60,356 nt of DNA from Gammaproteobacteria bacterium (GTDB lineage: Bacteria; Pseudomonadota; Gammaproteobacteria; Ga0077536): the NCBI GenBank assembly GCA_019747795.1, contig JAIEQK010000137.1, forward strand, positions 1 to 60,356, written 5' to 3'. Below, piece by piece: positions 9,737 to 18,873 of this stretch (positions are counted from its first letter, which is position 1; each line of letters starts with the position of its first letter). Under the pieces are notes generated by a model, which had not been told where the DNA came from, did no database searches, and was given only the letters and a program-made list of their open reading frames with translations. A program made the translations under genes and the position numbers.

Positions 9737-9852
9737 CTACGCTACAGCATCGGATACAGCCAGGTGTCGGCTGGCCGGTAGACGGGTGCTTCTTGGATTG
9801 ATCGGCGTACCGGAGCTTCGGGGATTTCTCCATGGGATCTGGATGGAAAGCC

Positions 9853-9876
9853 CGCTTACCGTAGCAACGGTAAGCG
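9853..9876. terminator. Hairpin between convergent genes, possible bidirectional terminator
   Basis: CGCTTACCGT at 9853-9862 pairs perfectly with ACGGTAAGCG at 9867-9876 around the loop AGCA. It lies between the convergent glycosyltransferase (ends 9736) and aminotransferase (ends 10166) genes, where a terminator is expected. No run of T follows on either strand, so intrinsic termination is uncertain. The rest of 9737-10165 shows no recognisable gene. Confidence 0.45.
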
Positions 9877-10165
9877 ACGGTCAACCTCAACACGAGACGC
9901 CCTGACAGTTCGGGCCCGCCAGGCACTCTGGCCAATCCCAGGCTCATGTGGAGGGCCCCATCCGCCCTGTCCCGAGCTGCGGCTGAGGTCGAGCCGGCCG
10001 CGCCCCACCGGCACGCCTGTCTCTTTGGGTAATCGATGCCGGCACGGCGACAGACCGCCCGGTGTCGAAGGCCTTGGATGACTCGGCTGACGCCTGACGA
10101 ACCGCTCGCTTCCTACATCGCTCGCCGCTCTTCCACGACGTCTACGCAGACAGGTTCTGCAGAAT

Positions 10166-11362
10166 TCAGCTGCTCAGCTTACGGATCGCAGCAGCCATAT
10201 AGTCGATCGCCTCGTGAGTCAGCCGCGGATGAATAGGCAGCGTAACCAGCCGCTCGAACATCTTGCTGGCCACTGGACACTCCTGTGCGCCATGTCCCAG
10301 CCCTCGATAAGCCGCCGTGGTGTTGATCGGGATGTAGTGGGACCATGCCTTGATGCCATGGTCGTGCAGCATCCTCCAGATGAATTCATCCTTACCGAGA
10401 GGATGGTTCTCCTCAAGCAGCAGCAGGAAAAGATGAAAAACGTGCTTCGCCCGCTGGTCCACGAACGGCGCCATCACGGTTGGGACGTCGGCAATGCCTT
10501 GCATCAATCGATGTCCCAACTCGGCCCGCGTGGCGTTGTGGGCATTCAGCTTCGCTAGTTGCACGCTCCCGACGGCGGCCTGGATGTCGGTCATTCGGAA
10601 GTTGTAGCCGGCGTCATCAAATTCCTGCCACCAATAGTGCCTTCCCATTGGCTGCTCAGCTTCATCAATACCGCCGAACTTGTGCCGGCTTCCGTACACA
10701 CGATAGCAGTGCGACCTGTAGGACATCGCCCGTGCGTAGATGAGGTCCTCATTGGTGGTCAGCATCCCCCCCTCACCAAGTGTGACGAGGTTCTTTTGCT
10801 GGTGGAAACTGAACACGCCGGCAGCGCCGAAACTCCCCGCCATGCGATGGTTGAACATGGCGCCAGGCGCATGGGCGCAATCTTCGACAATTGGGATCCC
10901 TGCCTCGTTCGCGATGTCAGTGATGGCCTCCATGTCACAGCACTGACCGTAGAGATGGACTGGTACGATCGCCTTCGTCCGCGGCGTGATCAGCTTCTTG
11001 AGAGCTTGGGGATCGAGATTCATCGTGCGCGCATCGACGTCGCAGAACCGAATCTTCGCGCCAAGCAGTTGGAAGGCGTTTGCAGTGGCTATCCAACTGA
11101 TGGGCGTGGTGATGACCTCATCGCCTGCCTGAATGTCCAAGGCGATGCCGGCGAGCATCAAGCCTGTAGTGGCGGACGAAACGGCGACGGCGTACTTGGT
11201 GTTACAGAACTCGGCGAACTGCGCCTCGAACTCGGCCACTCTTTTGTTACAAGTCGGGGCGTTCTCGTCGAGGACAGCAAGGACAGCGTCGCGCTCCTCC
11301 TGCCCGTAGACTGAACCGTGAGCCGTCTGGAGATCGTGAACAATTGGTGGCGGCGTTGTCAT
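10166..11362 (-). CDS. DegT/DnrJ/EryC1/StrS aminotransferase
   Basis: PLP-dependent sugar aminotransferase that converts a keto sugar nucleotide to an amino sugar. Starting at ATG 11362 gives 398 residues, close to the family norm; an in-frame start at 11479 would add an unconserved extension. ITTPISWIATANA, PVHLYGQCCDM and VEDCAHAPGA (Asp161) are family hallmarks. Lys190 in FHQQKNLVTLGEGGM is the Schiff-base lysine. C-terminal HYIPINTTAAYRGLG resembles substrate-binding segments of the VI-beta class. It sits downstream of the Wzz gene group on the same strand. It implies that the surface glycan contains an amino sugar, a possible site for N-acylation. Confidence 0.93.
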   Translation of the reverse strand: MTTPPPIVHDLQTAHGSVYGQEERDAVLAVLDENAPTCNKRVAEFEAQFAEFCNTKYAVAVSSATTGLMLAGIALDIQAGDEVITTPISWIATANAFQLLGAKIRFCDVDARTMNLDPQALKKLITPRTKAIVPVHLYGQCCDMEAITDIANEAGIPIVEDCAHAPGAMFNHRMAGSFGAAGVFSFHQQKNLVTLGEGGMLTTNEDLIYARAMSYRSHCYRVYGSRHKFGGIDEAEQPMGRHYWWQEFDDAGYNFRMTDIQAAVGSVQLAKLNAHNATRAELGHRLMQGIADVPTVMAPFVDQRAKHVFHLFLLLLEENHPLGKDEFIWRMLHDHGIKAWSHYIPINTTAAYRGLGHGAQECPVASKMFERLVTLPIHPRLTHEAIDYMAAAIRKLSS

Positions 11363-11833
11363 CGGTTCGCTCGTTATTGGATGGAACAAGGCCGCCCCGG
11401 CTGTCATAGGCGGGTTCTGGCCGACGGTGGTCACCGCATGGGCGCATGTTGCGGCTACGGCGTCGCGCCGACGGGACACTAAGTCAGACGCGCAGGTGCG
11501 TCAATCCTGGTTATCCTGGTTATTGAAGCGATACACAATCACACGCCGCGCTGTACGGGCCGATTCGCTCTTAGCGATATGGCGGCTCTCTCGCAGCAGC
11601 CTGGGACAGGACAGGAGGCTTGTTCCCTGTCGACCGTCTACGGCGCTCGCGTACCCCGCACTGGGTGAGCGGAGTTGTCGCCCGAGTAATTGCTCTGCTC
11701 TGGAGTCGCCGTGTGCTCCGCGGGCACCCTGCATCTCGAGTATTCTTCACGCAGTCGGTGCATGAATTCGGGCCTACACACGCGCCCCTCAATCATGCGG
11801 GGCCAAGGCGTTTCTGCACTCGGTAGACGGGTG
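11363..11833. other. Intergenic region, 471 bases, with a 9-base tandem repeat
   Basis: No gene is recognisable between the aminotransferase start and the end of the small membrane protein gene. Two exact copies of TCCTGGTTA abut at 11505-11513 and 11514-11522. The region could carry a promoter for the aminotransferase, but I see no clear hexamers. Confidence 0.4.
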
Positions 11834-12118
11834 TCAGTAGGTAAGGAGCGCTATGAACATGCAAAACAGAGCAGCCAGCACGTACGTGGAGAAGAACAGA
11901 ACCGACAACTCGCGTGCATGCACCACTGCGGCCCGCCGCTTCGTGCGAATCCGCTCCTCGATCTCAACCATGGTGAGCCACTGCCCTTCATACGGGAAGC
12001 GCCCACTCGACGCGCTGTGTTCAGCGTAGGCGAGAACACGCTTCAAGATTTCAGGCGCCGACGTCTCGACAGGCTGATGCGATTCCGCTTGCTGCTTCAC
12101 CTTGCCCGTGCTCCCCAT
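11834..12118 (-). CDS. Small membrane protein B of the Wzz group
   Basis: The preferred ATG at 12118 gives 94 residues and overlaps the upstream stop as TGATG, a sign of translational coupling; an in-frame start at 12223 would overlap the upstream gene deeply. The N-terminal two thirds are soluble and charged, with MVEIEERIRTKRRAAVVHARE likely a helix. One hydrophobic helix of about 20 residues ends the protein, with almost nothing after it. That layout suggests a C-tail-anchored inner-membrane protein facing the cytoplasm. I recognise no family. Coupling to Wzz suggests a role in polymer assembly or export. Confidence 0.68.
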   Translation of the reverse strand: MGSTGKVKQQAESHQPVETSAPEILKRVLAYAEHSASSGRFPYEGQWLTMVEIEERIRTKRRAAVVHARELSVLFFSTYVLAALFCMFIALLTY

Positions 12119-12375
12119 CAAGACGGTGGCAAATGAAGCAGGAAATTGATCAAGATGAAGTTCACGACGATGCTGAGGGCGGCAACGAACAAGCCCAGGT
12201 GGATCGCACCCAGTTTCTCCCATAAGGCCTGGTGATCAGAAAGAACGTTGCCCGGATCCCGCGGGATTCGCCCCTCCTCCTCGTACTTCTGCTGGATGTA
12301 CAGATAGGCGTCCGCAAGGCTCTCTCGCACCTCTGGATCACGCAGATATTTCGACCAGTCCCTGCCCGCTTCCAT
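12118..12375 (-). CDS. Small membrane protein A of the Wzz group
   Basis: An 85-residue protein whose ATG overlaps the Wzz stop codon as TAATG and whose own stop overlaps the next ATG as TGATG. Residues 1-55 are soluble and acidic/basic (KYLRDPEVRESLADAYLYIQQKYEEEGR). A single hydrophobic helix covers about 58-80, then a few residues end the protein. It therefore has the same C-tail-anchored plan as its neighbour, suggesting the two form a pair or descend from one gene, although their sequences do not look alike. No known family is recognised. Tight coupling implies fixed stoichiometry with Wzz. Confidence 0.72.
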   Translation of the reverse strand: MEAGRDWSKYLRDPEVRESLADAYLYIQQKYEEEGRIPRDPGNVLSDHQALWEKLGAIHLGLFVAALSIVVNFILINFLLHLPPS

Positions 12376-13280
12376 TACACCGCCTCACTCTTTGCTGCTT
12401 CGAGCGGTGCCGTGTCCATGGTTCGTTCGATGCGGTATCGACGCAACTTGGTCAGGTATTCCAGGAATAGTGCGTAGTAACACCCCGCGGCAAGACCGAA
12501 TACCAAGGACACTATGGTGTTGAGGATGGGCCGCGGAAACGTCGGTCTCGTAGGAACAGTTGCCCGTTCGACAAGAACCAGTTCGACGGCGGGGTTCTCC
12601 TGCTTCAGTTTTGCTTCGATGAGATTCTTCTGCGTCGAGTCCAGTAGTGCAGCGAGGTTACGGTATTCTGTCCGCAGCGATTCCATGACCACCGACGACG
12701 AAACGTCGCGGTCGCGATGTTGTTGTTGTGCGGCAAGGTTCTTCGCAAGTGACTTCTCGATTGAGGCCACCTGGTTCTCCAAAGCCATAACAGGGAAAGC
12801 GCTACGATTGGCCATGGAACGGCCATGGAACGCCTTGTACACCACTGGGTAGGCGTTAGCGATCGCCGCCGCCATTTCCGGGTCCTCGTCTCGCACGTAG
12901 ACTTCGGTCAAGAAGTATTCGCTCATCACGAAATCGACATTCAGCCTCAGGTCGCTGCGTGTCTTGGATGGGAACTGCTCGAGGATTGCTGTCGAGATCG
13001 CCTCGCCCTTCAGAATGCCCAGGTGAACGCCGCCCTCCTTTTCATTGGTAACGGGCATCAACGGTGCCTTTTCCGTCTGTCCCGCCCCTGGGTCGGCTGT
13101 ATACGGCGGAGGGCCACCGACTACTGGCAGGTAGAAGGACGACTTGGCTTCATAGACGGGCGGTAAAGCAAGGCTGATCAAGTAGGCGAATACAGCCGCA
13201 GAAAGGCTGACGAACAGAATCGCAATCCTGCGACGGTAGAGCGCCATCCAATAGTCGTAAAGGGTCCCTTGTTCACTCAT
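12375..13280 (-). CDS. Wzz-like polysaccharide chain-length / co-polymerase protein
   Basis: The 301-residue protein has a membrane helix at about 18-38, a long periplasmic part with coiled-coil character (residues roughly 165-235, QVASIEKSLAKNLAAQQQ) and a second helix near 252-275. A proline-rich ATVPTRPTFPRP stretch leads into the second helix, as in Wzz/PCP-1 proteins. There is no C-terminal tyrosine kinase domain. Such proteins set polymer length together with a Wzy polymerase, which is not in this window. It is the first gene of a three-gene overlapping group with two small membrane proteins. The chain-length role is inferred from architecture. Confidence 0.85.
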   Translation of the reverse strand: MSEQGTLYDYWMALYRRRIAILFVSLSAAVFAYLISLALPPVYEAKSSFYLPVVGGPPPYTADPGAGQTEKAPLMPVTNEKEGGVHLGILKGEAISTAILEQFPSKTRSDLRLNVDFVMSEYFLTEVYVRDEDPEMAAAIANAYPVVYKAFHGRSMANRSAFPVMALENQVASIEKSLAKNLAAQQQHRDRDVSSSVVMESLRTEYRNLAALLDSTQKNLIEAKLKQENPAVELVLVERATVPTRPTFPRPILNTIVSLVFGLAAGCYYALFLEYLTKLRRYRIERTMDTAPLEAAKSEAV

Positions 13281-13726
13281 CAGGATGCGAGAAAGCTCTT
13301 CGGGGTGCTTGGAAAACCGAGATTGCCATCGAGCGGGGTTCTCCAGGCCTCGATACGCGCCCCGGAAAATGTGCTGTTACCTGCGAGCATCGCTGATCCC
13401 GCGCGTGGGTAGTGCCGCCGTTCGTTGCGCTCGCAAGTCAGATCTTTGGCATTGATTGGGCGTTGGCGACCGCGCAATGAAGACGCCGGTGAGCCCGCTC
13501 GCAATCATTCCATCATTACGCGGCACGGTGCAAGGGCGAGTACGACGCGGGCCGGGACGGGCGCCGTCACGCCGATATTCCCAGGCACACGCCCACGGCG
13601 CGACCCGGCATTTGGCCGGCGGTAGGTTTCGGGTGCGGAGTGGCATTGGCATGGACCCTCAGCGCGAGCCTGCGCCGCCAACGCCTGGCGCGTTGCTAAA
13701 CGGGACGCGCTTGTAGATGCGGACCA
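13281..13726. other. Intergenic region, 446 bases
   Basis: Separates the FAAL gene from the Wzz group on the same strand. It is GC-rich with no coding signature I trust in any frame. The size suggests that the Wzz group has its own promoter, though no clear hexamers are visible. Confidence 0.4.
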
Positions 13727-15505
13727 TCAGGCAGCACCAGTGCGCCATTCGTGCAGGCATGGCAATGCTTGCCCGAGATAGAGGTTCTTGCAGGCGCGAC
13801 GCTGGACTTTGCCACTGGTGGTCAACGGCACACTACCCGCTTTCACCAAGGCAACCGCGGCCGGTGGTACGCCGACGACGCCGACCACCGCGCGGCGGAC
13901 CTCCTCGACGATACTCTCGGCGTTGAAACGCTCGCTGAAGTCGAGCTCATGGACGATGATGAGTTGCTCGCTTTCGTTCATGTCGATTGAGAAAGCGGCG
14001 CCGCGCCCTTGGTTCAGCGCGGGGTGGGCGTCGGTTACGACTCGCTCTATGTCCTCGGGATACAGGTTGCGGCCGTGCACGATGATCAGGTCCTTGATAC
14101 GTCCCGTGACATACAGATCGCCGTCGCAAATGAAGCCCTCATCACCGGTGCGCAGCCAACGCGTGCCGGCGTCCCCATCGAGGCTGGCGGCGAAGCACTC
14201 GGCGCTCTCCGCATCGAGGCCCCAGTAACCGTGCCCGACACTGGGGCCGGAGACCCAGATTTCACCAACGTGCATGGGTTCACATGCTTGCATCAAGTCG
14301 GTATCGACGATGCAGACCCGTTGCTCCAGCACCCCCGGGCCACAACTGACCAAGGTGCGAGACCGTGCGACATCTTGGCTGACGCCGCGCTCTATCCTGC
14401 CACTCTCCAGCGCGGCTCGCTCTATCGAGAGCCTGACCGGGATCCCGCTCTTACGCGAGCCAGTCACCATGAGGGTGGATTCCGCCAGACCATACGACGG
14501 ATAGAAGGCACGGGGTTCGAAGCCGGCTTGAGCGAAACACGCCGTAAAGCGATCGAGTGTTTCAGCGCGGATCGGCTCGGCACCCACTATGGCAGTGTTC
14601 CAGGTGCCAAGGTTGAGATCCTGCAAGTCTTCGGGGCGGACAGTCTGCGTGCAGCGTTCGTACGCGAAGTTTGGCGCGCCGCTCAGGGTAGCGCCGTAAC
14701 GCGAGATGACTTCCAGCCAACTCATCGGCCTACGGATGAACTCGAGCGGATCGAATAGAAAGCAGGGAACGCCGGAGTACAGTGGTTGCAGCAACCCGCC
14801 GATCAGGCCCCAATCGTGAAAAAACGGCAGCCAGTTCACGAGCCGGCTGTGCTCGTCGTGCTCGAATGTGCGCTGTAGTAGCGAAAGGTTATGCAGGATG
14901 TTGCCGTGACTGATCTTGACACCCTTGGGCGCCGAGAGAGAACCGGAGGTGAACTGCAGGAATGCAAGGCTGGTGTCGTCAATGGCCGGTTCGCGCCAGT
15001 GTTCTCGGTCGTGATCGGCAATCTTGTCGATGCACAGATGCGGCAACTCGGCGAGCACCGGCAGCTTGCTGCTTTGCGCCAGAAGACGTGCGCTGACGGC
15101 GCTCGTCGTAACGATGCACACTGGACTGACCGCATTGAACACGGCACGCAGGCGTTCGACGGCGTGAAAGCCTTGCAAAGGGGGCGTAGGCACCGGGACC
15201 ACACCCGCGTACTGACAGCCCGTGAACGCTTCAATGAAACTGAGGTCGTTTGGACAGATTACGGCCGCGCAGTCGCCCACCCTTGAGGAGCCCTGCACAC
15301 GAGCAGCGATGGCCCGGGCACGAGCATCCAGTCCACCGAAAGTGAGCTCTTGTTCCACCTCCCGGGCGCGCTTGAGGAAGGTGTACAACACGCGTTGAGG
15401 GTGCTGGTCGGCGCGCGCGCGGAGAATGTCAACAAGTGTTGCGGCTTGCATGCCTGCCTGTGCACGCCAGGGTTGGGGGGACTCAAGTGTCTGCGTCATA
15501 TCCAT
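13727..15505 (-). CDS. Fatty-acyl-AMP ligase (FAAL) 1
   Basis: This 592-residue adenylate-forming enzyme should activate a fatty acid with ATP and load it onto an ACP. Motifs in order: LQFTSGSLSAPKGV (AMP-binding loop), WLPFFHDWGLIGG and LSGAPNFAYERC (both characteristic of FAALs), PSYGLAEST, RTGDEGF, TGRIKDLIIVHGRNLYPEDIE, and the catalytic lysine region TTSGKVQRR near the end. The FAAL branch differs from acyl-CoA synthetases by preferring ACP acceptors. It points away from FAAL 2 and reads toward Wzz. Two possible ATGs (15505 and 15499) are six bases apart; neither has a strong ribosome site. Confidence 0.92.
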   Translation of the reverse strand: MDMTQTLESPQPWRAQAGMQAATLVDILRARADQHPQRVLYTFLKRAREVEQELTFGGLDARARAIAARVQGSSRVGDCAAVICPNDLSFIEAFTGCQYAGVVPVPTPPLQGFHAVERLRAVFNAVSPVCIVTTSAVSARLLAQSSKLPVLAELPHLCIDKIADHDREHWREPAIDDTSLAFLQFTSGSLSAPKGVKISHGNILHNLSLLQRTFEHDEHSRLVNWLPFFHDWGLIGGLLQPLYSGVPCFLFDPLEFIRRPMSWLEVISRYGATLSGAPNFAYERCTQTVRPEDLQDLNLGTWNTAIVGAEPIRAETLDRFTACFAQAGFEPRAFYPSYGLAESTLMVTGSRKSGIPVRLSIERAALESGRIERGVSQDVARSRTLVSCGPGVLEQRVCIVDTDLMQACEPMHVGEIWVSGPSVGHGYWGLDAESAECFAASLDGDAGTRWLRTGDEGFICDGDLYVTGRIKDLIIVHGRNLYPEDIERVVTDAHPALNQGRGAAFSIDMNESEQLIIVHELDFSERFNAESIVEEVRRAVVGVVGVPPAAVALVKAGSVPLTTSGKVQRRACKNLYLGQALPCLHEWRTGAA

Positions 15506-16055
15506 GGGCCGTCAATTCATCGTGCTCAGTCCGGCGTGCGTCAGGCCACGCGCCCCAAAATAGCTCAACGGGCGTCTGCGGCGGCTGAGGAAAGGCTGTC
15601 GCGCCAAGGTCACCCGACGCAGGGCGCTTCACGACATCAACGCCCCTTTCCGTTGAGAAGCTCGCGGGCAAATCGGCTCGACATGGCGTCCGAGTCGAAG
15701 GCCAACCGTCACATGTGACCGTGCCCCTCAGCGGCGAAAAGCGGGAACGAGCTCGGACGCTCTCGCCCCTCAGGTTCCCCCGAAAGGGGGCACATCGCGG
15801 ATTCCTCGAAAGAAGGAGCTTAGCCTGCCCAGGCAATCAGCGCTCGCGGGGCGGAACCTCGAGGTCGACCGCCAGGCCCTCCGTCGCCGACGGGGAGTCG
15901 GTTGCATCGAGCCTGCACAAGAGTCCGGGTTTGTTGACCGTTGTTTACGTTGTCGTTGCGCGATGCATAATGCTGCTAACCTATGATAGCAACGTCATCA
16001 GTGTCTGCACATTGAATTTCGCAGCGGGATCCTGCGCTTGGCCTCACCACAGTTC
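15506..16055. other. Divergent control region between the two FAAL genes
   Basis: These 550 bases separate divergent FAAL 1 and FAAL 2. No gene is recognised. The right end, about 15920-16020, is clearly AT-richer than its surroundings, as expected of a promoter. A small hairpin, CCCCC-GAAA-GGGGG, lies at 15777-15790. Confidence 0.5.
15944..15971 (+). promoter_or_regulatory. Candidate sigma-70 promoter for FAAL 2 and the desaturase/ACP genes
   Basis: TTTACG at 15944-15949 and CATAAT at 15966-15971 are separated by 16 bases in an AT-rich island about 85 bases before the FAAL 2 ATG. The -10 matches five of six consensus positions; the -35 is weaker. An overlapping TTGACC at 15934-15939 is too far from this -10. 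This is a motif call only. Confidence 0.35.
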
Positions 16056-17882
16056 ATGTCGGCGGACACTTCGGATGAGCAGCCAACGCTCGCCCATGTG
16101 TTGAGCGTGAGGGCGCGGCAGCAGCCGCAGCGCACGGCCTATGTGTTCCTGCTCGACGGCGAGCACGAGCGTGTCGAGTTCACGTATGAAGCTCTGGAAC
16201 TTGCCGCGCGAAAGTGGGCCGCGAAGATCGCCACGATGGCCGAACCAGGCGACCGAATTCTCCTGGTGTTGCCTCCCGGTCTTGACCTCATAGCTGCGTT
16301 CTATGGCGCGCTGTATGGCGGATTCGTTGCGGTGCCGGCCTATCCACCGCGCGGCGACCGTCAGATCACGAAGCTCAAAGGCGTGGCCGCCAACGCCAGA
16401 CCGAGTGTCATGATCACGGCGCCGGATCCGCGCACGGGAGCGATATCGGGCTTCGATAGCGACTGGTCCATGGCCGTGCTAACCCCCCAGGAGGTCGCGG
16501 CGACTGCGGAGCCGCTGCCGCCGATGGACCAGCTCCCGGCAACCTCCCGGCCACGACCTGACTCTATTGCCATGCTGCAGTACACGTCCGGCGCGACGGG
16601 TGAGCCCCGTGGGGTCATGCTCACCCACGGCAACCTCATGCACAATTCGGGAGTGATCGCGCAGTGCTTCGAGCACACACCCGACAGCCGCGGCGTGATC
16701 TGGCTTCCCCCTTATCACGATATGGGACTCATCGGGGGCATCCTCCAGCCGATGTACGTCGGCTTTCCGGTCGTGCTCATGTCTCCGCTGCATGTCCTGC
16801 AACAGCCCGTGCGCTGGCTCCGTGCGGTGAGTGAATGGCGTGCCACGACCAGTGGCGGCCCGGACTTCGCCTTCGATCTGTGCACGGACCGAATCACCGC
16901 CGAGCAGCGGTCAGAGCTGGATCTCAGCAGCTGGCAGGTGGCGTTTACCGGCGCCGAGCCAGTTCGCGCCCGGACCCTCGAACGGTTCGGGCAAACCTTT
17001 GCGCAATGTGGCTTCAGATCTGCAGCCTGGCTACCGTGTTACGGCCTCGCCGAGGCGACGCTCATGGTTTCCGGCAAGGAAAGATCCCGACCGGCCTCGT
17101 TCTTGCGCTGCTCGTCTCGTGACCTCGAGTTGGGGCGTGCCGCACCTGATCCCGACGGCCCCGAGTTGGTGGGATGCGGGCCGGTGCGTGACGGGCAGCA
17201 TCTTCTGATCGTGAATCCGCACACCCGTAGCGCGTGCCCGGACGAACATATCGGTGAGATCTGGGTCACCGGGCCAAGCGTTGCATCCGGCTACTGGGGT
17301 CGTGCGGCCGAAAGCGAAGAGACCTTTGCGGCACGTCTCGCTGACGCACCCTCCTCTGCTGGCACCGCGGAGGGAGCGCCGATGGGGGAAGCTGTGAACA
17401 CCGGCATCAAGAGCCCGACCGTTCCCCATGGGCGGGAGCCTTCGCCGGAGACTCCGTTCCTGAGGACGGGGGACCTGGGTTTCCTGCGCGATGGCGAGCT
17501 CTTCGTCACCGGAAGGCTCAAGGAACTGATCATCATCGCCGGCCGCAATCATTACCCCCAGGACTTGGAGCGAACGGTCGAAAACGCTCACCCCATGCTC
17601 CAGGCACGTGGTTGCATCGTGTTCTGCGTAGAACAAGCTCACCGCGAGGTCCTGGTAGCCGTGGCGGAAGTGAAGCGGACCCAACGCCTGCATCTGGCAG
17701 GGGAAGAGGACGAGCAGGCAGTTCTTCGTGCGGTACGCTCGGCCGTTGCGCGTGAGCACGACGTGCAGATTTTTGACCTGGTACTCGTACGACCGGCCTC
17801 GCTACCGAGAACATCTAGCGGTAAACTGCGACGGCGCGTTTGCCGCCAACAGTATCTAGACAACGCTTTGCAAGCGATTTGA
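16056..17882 (+). CDS. Fatty-acyl-AMP ligase (FAAL) 2
   Basis: The second FAAL is 608 residues from ATG 16056; a TTG at 16038 in frame is possible but adds only six residues. Motifs: LQYTSGATGEPRGVMLTHGN, WLPPYHDMGLIGGILQP, TSGGPDFAFDLC, PCYGLAEAT, RTGDLGF, TGRLKELIIIAGRNHYPQDLE and RTSSGKLRRR with the catalytic lysine. About 40 low-complexity residues (nucleotides about 17341-17455, rich in Ala, Pro, Gly) are inserted just before RTGDLGF and are absent from FAAL 1. The gene leads a tight rightward run with two desaturases and an ACP, so it most likely loads that ACP. Confidence 0.93.
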   Translation: MSADTSDEQPTLAHVLSVRARQQPQRTAYVFLLDGEHERVEFTYEALELAARKWAAKIATMAEPGDRILLVLPPGLDLIAAFYGALYGGFVAVPAYPPRGDRQITKLKGVAANARPSVMITAPDPRTGAISGFDSDWSMAVLTPQEVAATAEPLPPMDQLPATSRPRPDSIAMLQYTSGATGEPRGVMLTHGNLMHNSGVIAQCFEHTPDSRGVIWLPPYHDMGLIGGILQPMYVGFPVVLMSPLHVLQQPVRWLRAVSEWRATTSGGPDFAFDLCTDRITAEQRSELDLSSWQVAFTGAEPVRARTLERFGQTFAQCGFRSAAWLPCYGLAEATLMVSGKERSRPASFLRCSSRDLELGRAAPDPDGPELVGCGPVRDGQHLLIVNPHTRSACPDEHIGEIWVTGPSVASGYWGRAAESEETFAARLADAPSSAGTAEGAPMGEAVNTGIKSPTVPHGREPSPETPFLRTGDLGFLRDGELFVTGRLKELIIIAGRNHYPQDLERTVENAHPMLQARGCIVFCVEQAHREVLVAVAEVKRTQRLHLAGEEDEQAVLRAVRSAVAREHDVQIFDLVLVRPASLPRTSSGKLRRRVCRQQYLDNALQAI

Positions 17883-17898
17883 GTCGGGATTGACTTCA

Positions 17899-18873
17899 AT
17901 GACGCAGCGTTCAGAGGCCGCAGTAGCCACAGGAACCACCTCGGCGAGGCAGCCCCCCCTCCAGATCTTACGCTGGCAAAGGAACCTGGCGCGGCTGATC
18001 GTGATCGCCCCCATGCTCGGCGTGGCGGCCGCCGCCTACCTTGCCTACACCAGGGGCGTGACTACCGTCGATCTCGTGTTGCTGCTGGTGCTCTACGTGG
18101 CGAACGTTTTCGGCGTAGAGGTCGGCTATCACCGTCATTTCTCCCATCGGGCGTTCAAAGCGCACCCTGCGGTGCGTGCACTGCTCGCCATCGCCGGTTC
18201 TGCGTCCGCGCAGGGGCCAGTGTTGTTTTGGGTCGGAGTACACCGTGAGCATCATGGCCATACCGACCGGGAGGGAGATCCTCATTCTCCGCGCGCCGCG
18301 TCGCCCGGCGCACTCGCCGTCATGCGAGGGCTCTGGCACGCGCACATTGGCTGGATGTTCCAGCCTTTACCCCAGGACTTTGGCCGTAAGGTAGCCGACC
18401 TGTTGGGCGACAGGCTCATCTTCCGCCTGCATCGCTACTATCCCCTGTGGGTCGCACTGGGGCTGCTACTGCCGGCGGCGATCGGGGGTGTGCTCGCTCA
18501 AAGTTGGGAAGGCGCTCTGAGCGGATTCGTGTGGGGCGGTCTGGTACGCGTGTTCCTGGTACAACATGCGACCTGGAGCGTGAATTCCATCTGCCATAGT
18601 TTCGGCAGCCGACCATTCGACACCGCGGACACCAGCACCAACAACCCCTTGTTGCTGCTAACTTCCCTGGGTGGATGCTGGCACAACAACCATCACGCAT
18701 TCCCGGCGGTCGCCAGGAATGACTTCCACTGGTGGCAACTCGATCCTTGTGGCTGGTTCGTCCGCCTGCTGCAGCTTTCGGGCCTTGCCTGGGATCTACG
18801 TGTGGCAAGTGACCGAATGCTCGCGACTCGCGCGGCATCGGATGCCTCGGACAGTCAAGGCGAATCCTCATGA
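17899..18873 (+). CDS. Membrane fatty-acid desaturase 1 (delta-9/SCD-like fold)
   Basis: A 324-residue di-iron membrane desaturase. It has all three histidine boxes: HRHFSH, HREHH and HNNHH (in CWHNNHHAFP), plus DREGDPHSP and LWHAHIGWMF as in stearoyl-CoA-desaturase-like bacterial enzymes. Hydrophobic helices flank the boxes. ATG 17899 is preferred over a TTG at 17890; a GGGA lies just upstream. The gene starts 16 bases after FAAL 2 and overlaps desaturase 2 by four bases (ATGA). Acting on an acyl-ACP rather than acyl-CoA is suggested by the FAAL and ACP neighbours, not by the sequence itself. Confidence 0.93.
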   Translation: MTQRSEAAVATGTTSARQPPLQILRWQRNLARLIVIAPMLGVAAAAYLAYTRGVTTVDLVLLLVLYVANVFGVEVGYHRHFSHRAFKAHPAVRALLAIAGSASAQGPVLFWVGVHREHHGHTDREGDPHSPRAASPGALAVMRGLWHAHIGWMFQPLPQDFGRKVADLLGDRLIFRLHRYYPLWVALGLLLPAAIGGVLAQSWEGALSGFVWGGLVRVFLVQHATWSVNSICHSFGSRPFDTADTSTNNPLLLLTSLGGCWHNNHHAFPAVARNDFHWWQLDPCGWFVRLLQLSGLAWDLRVASDRMLATRAASDASDSQGESS

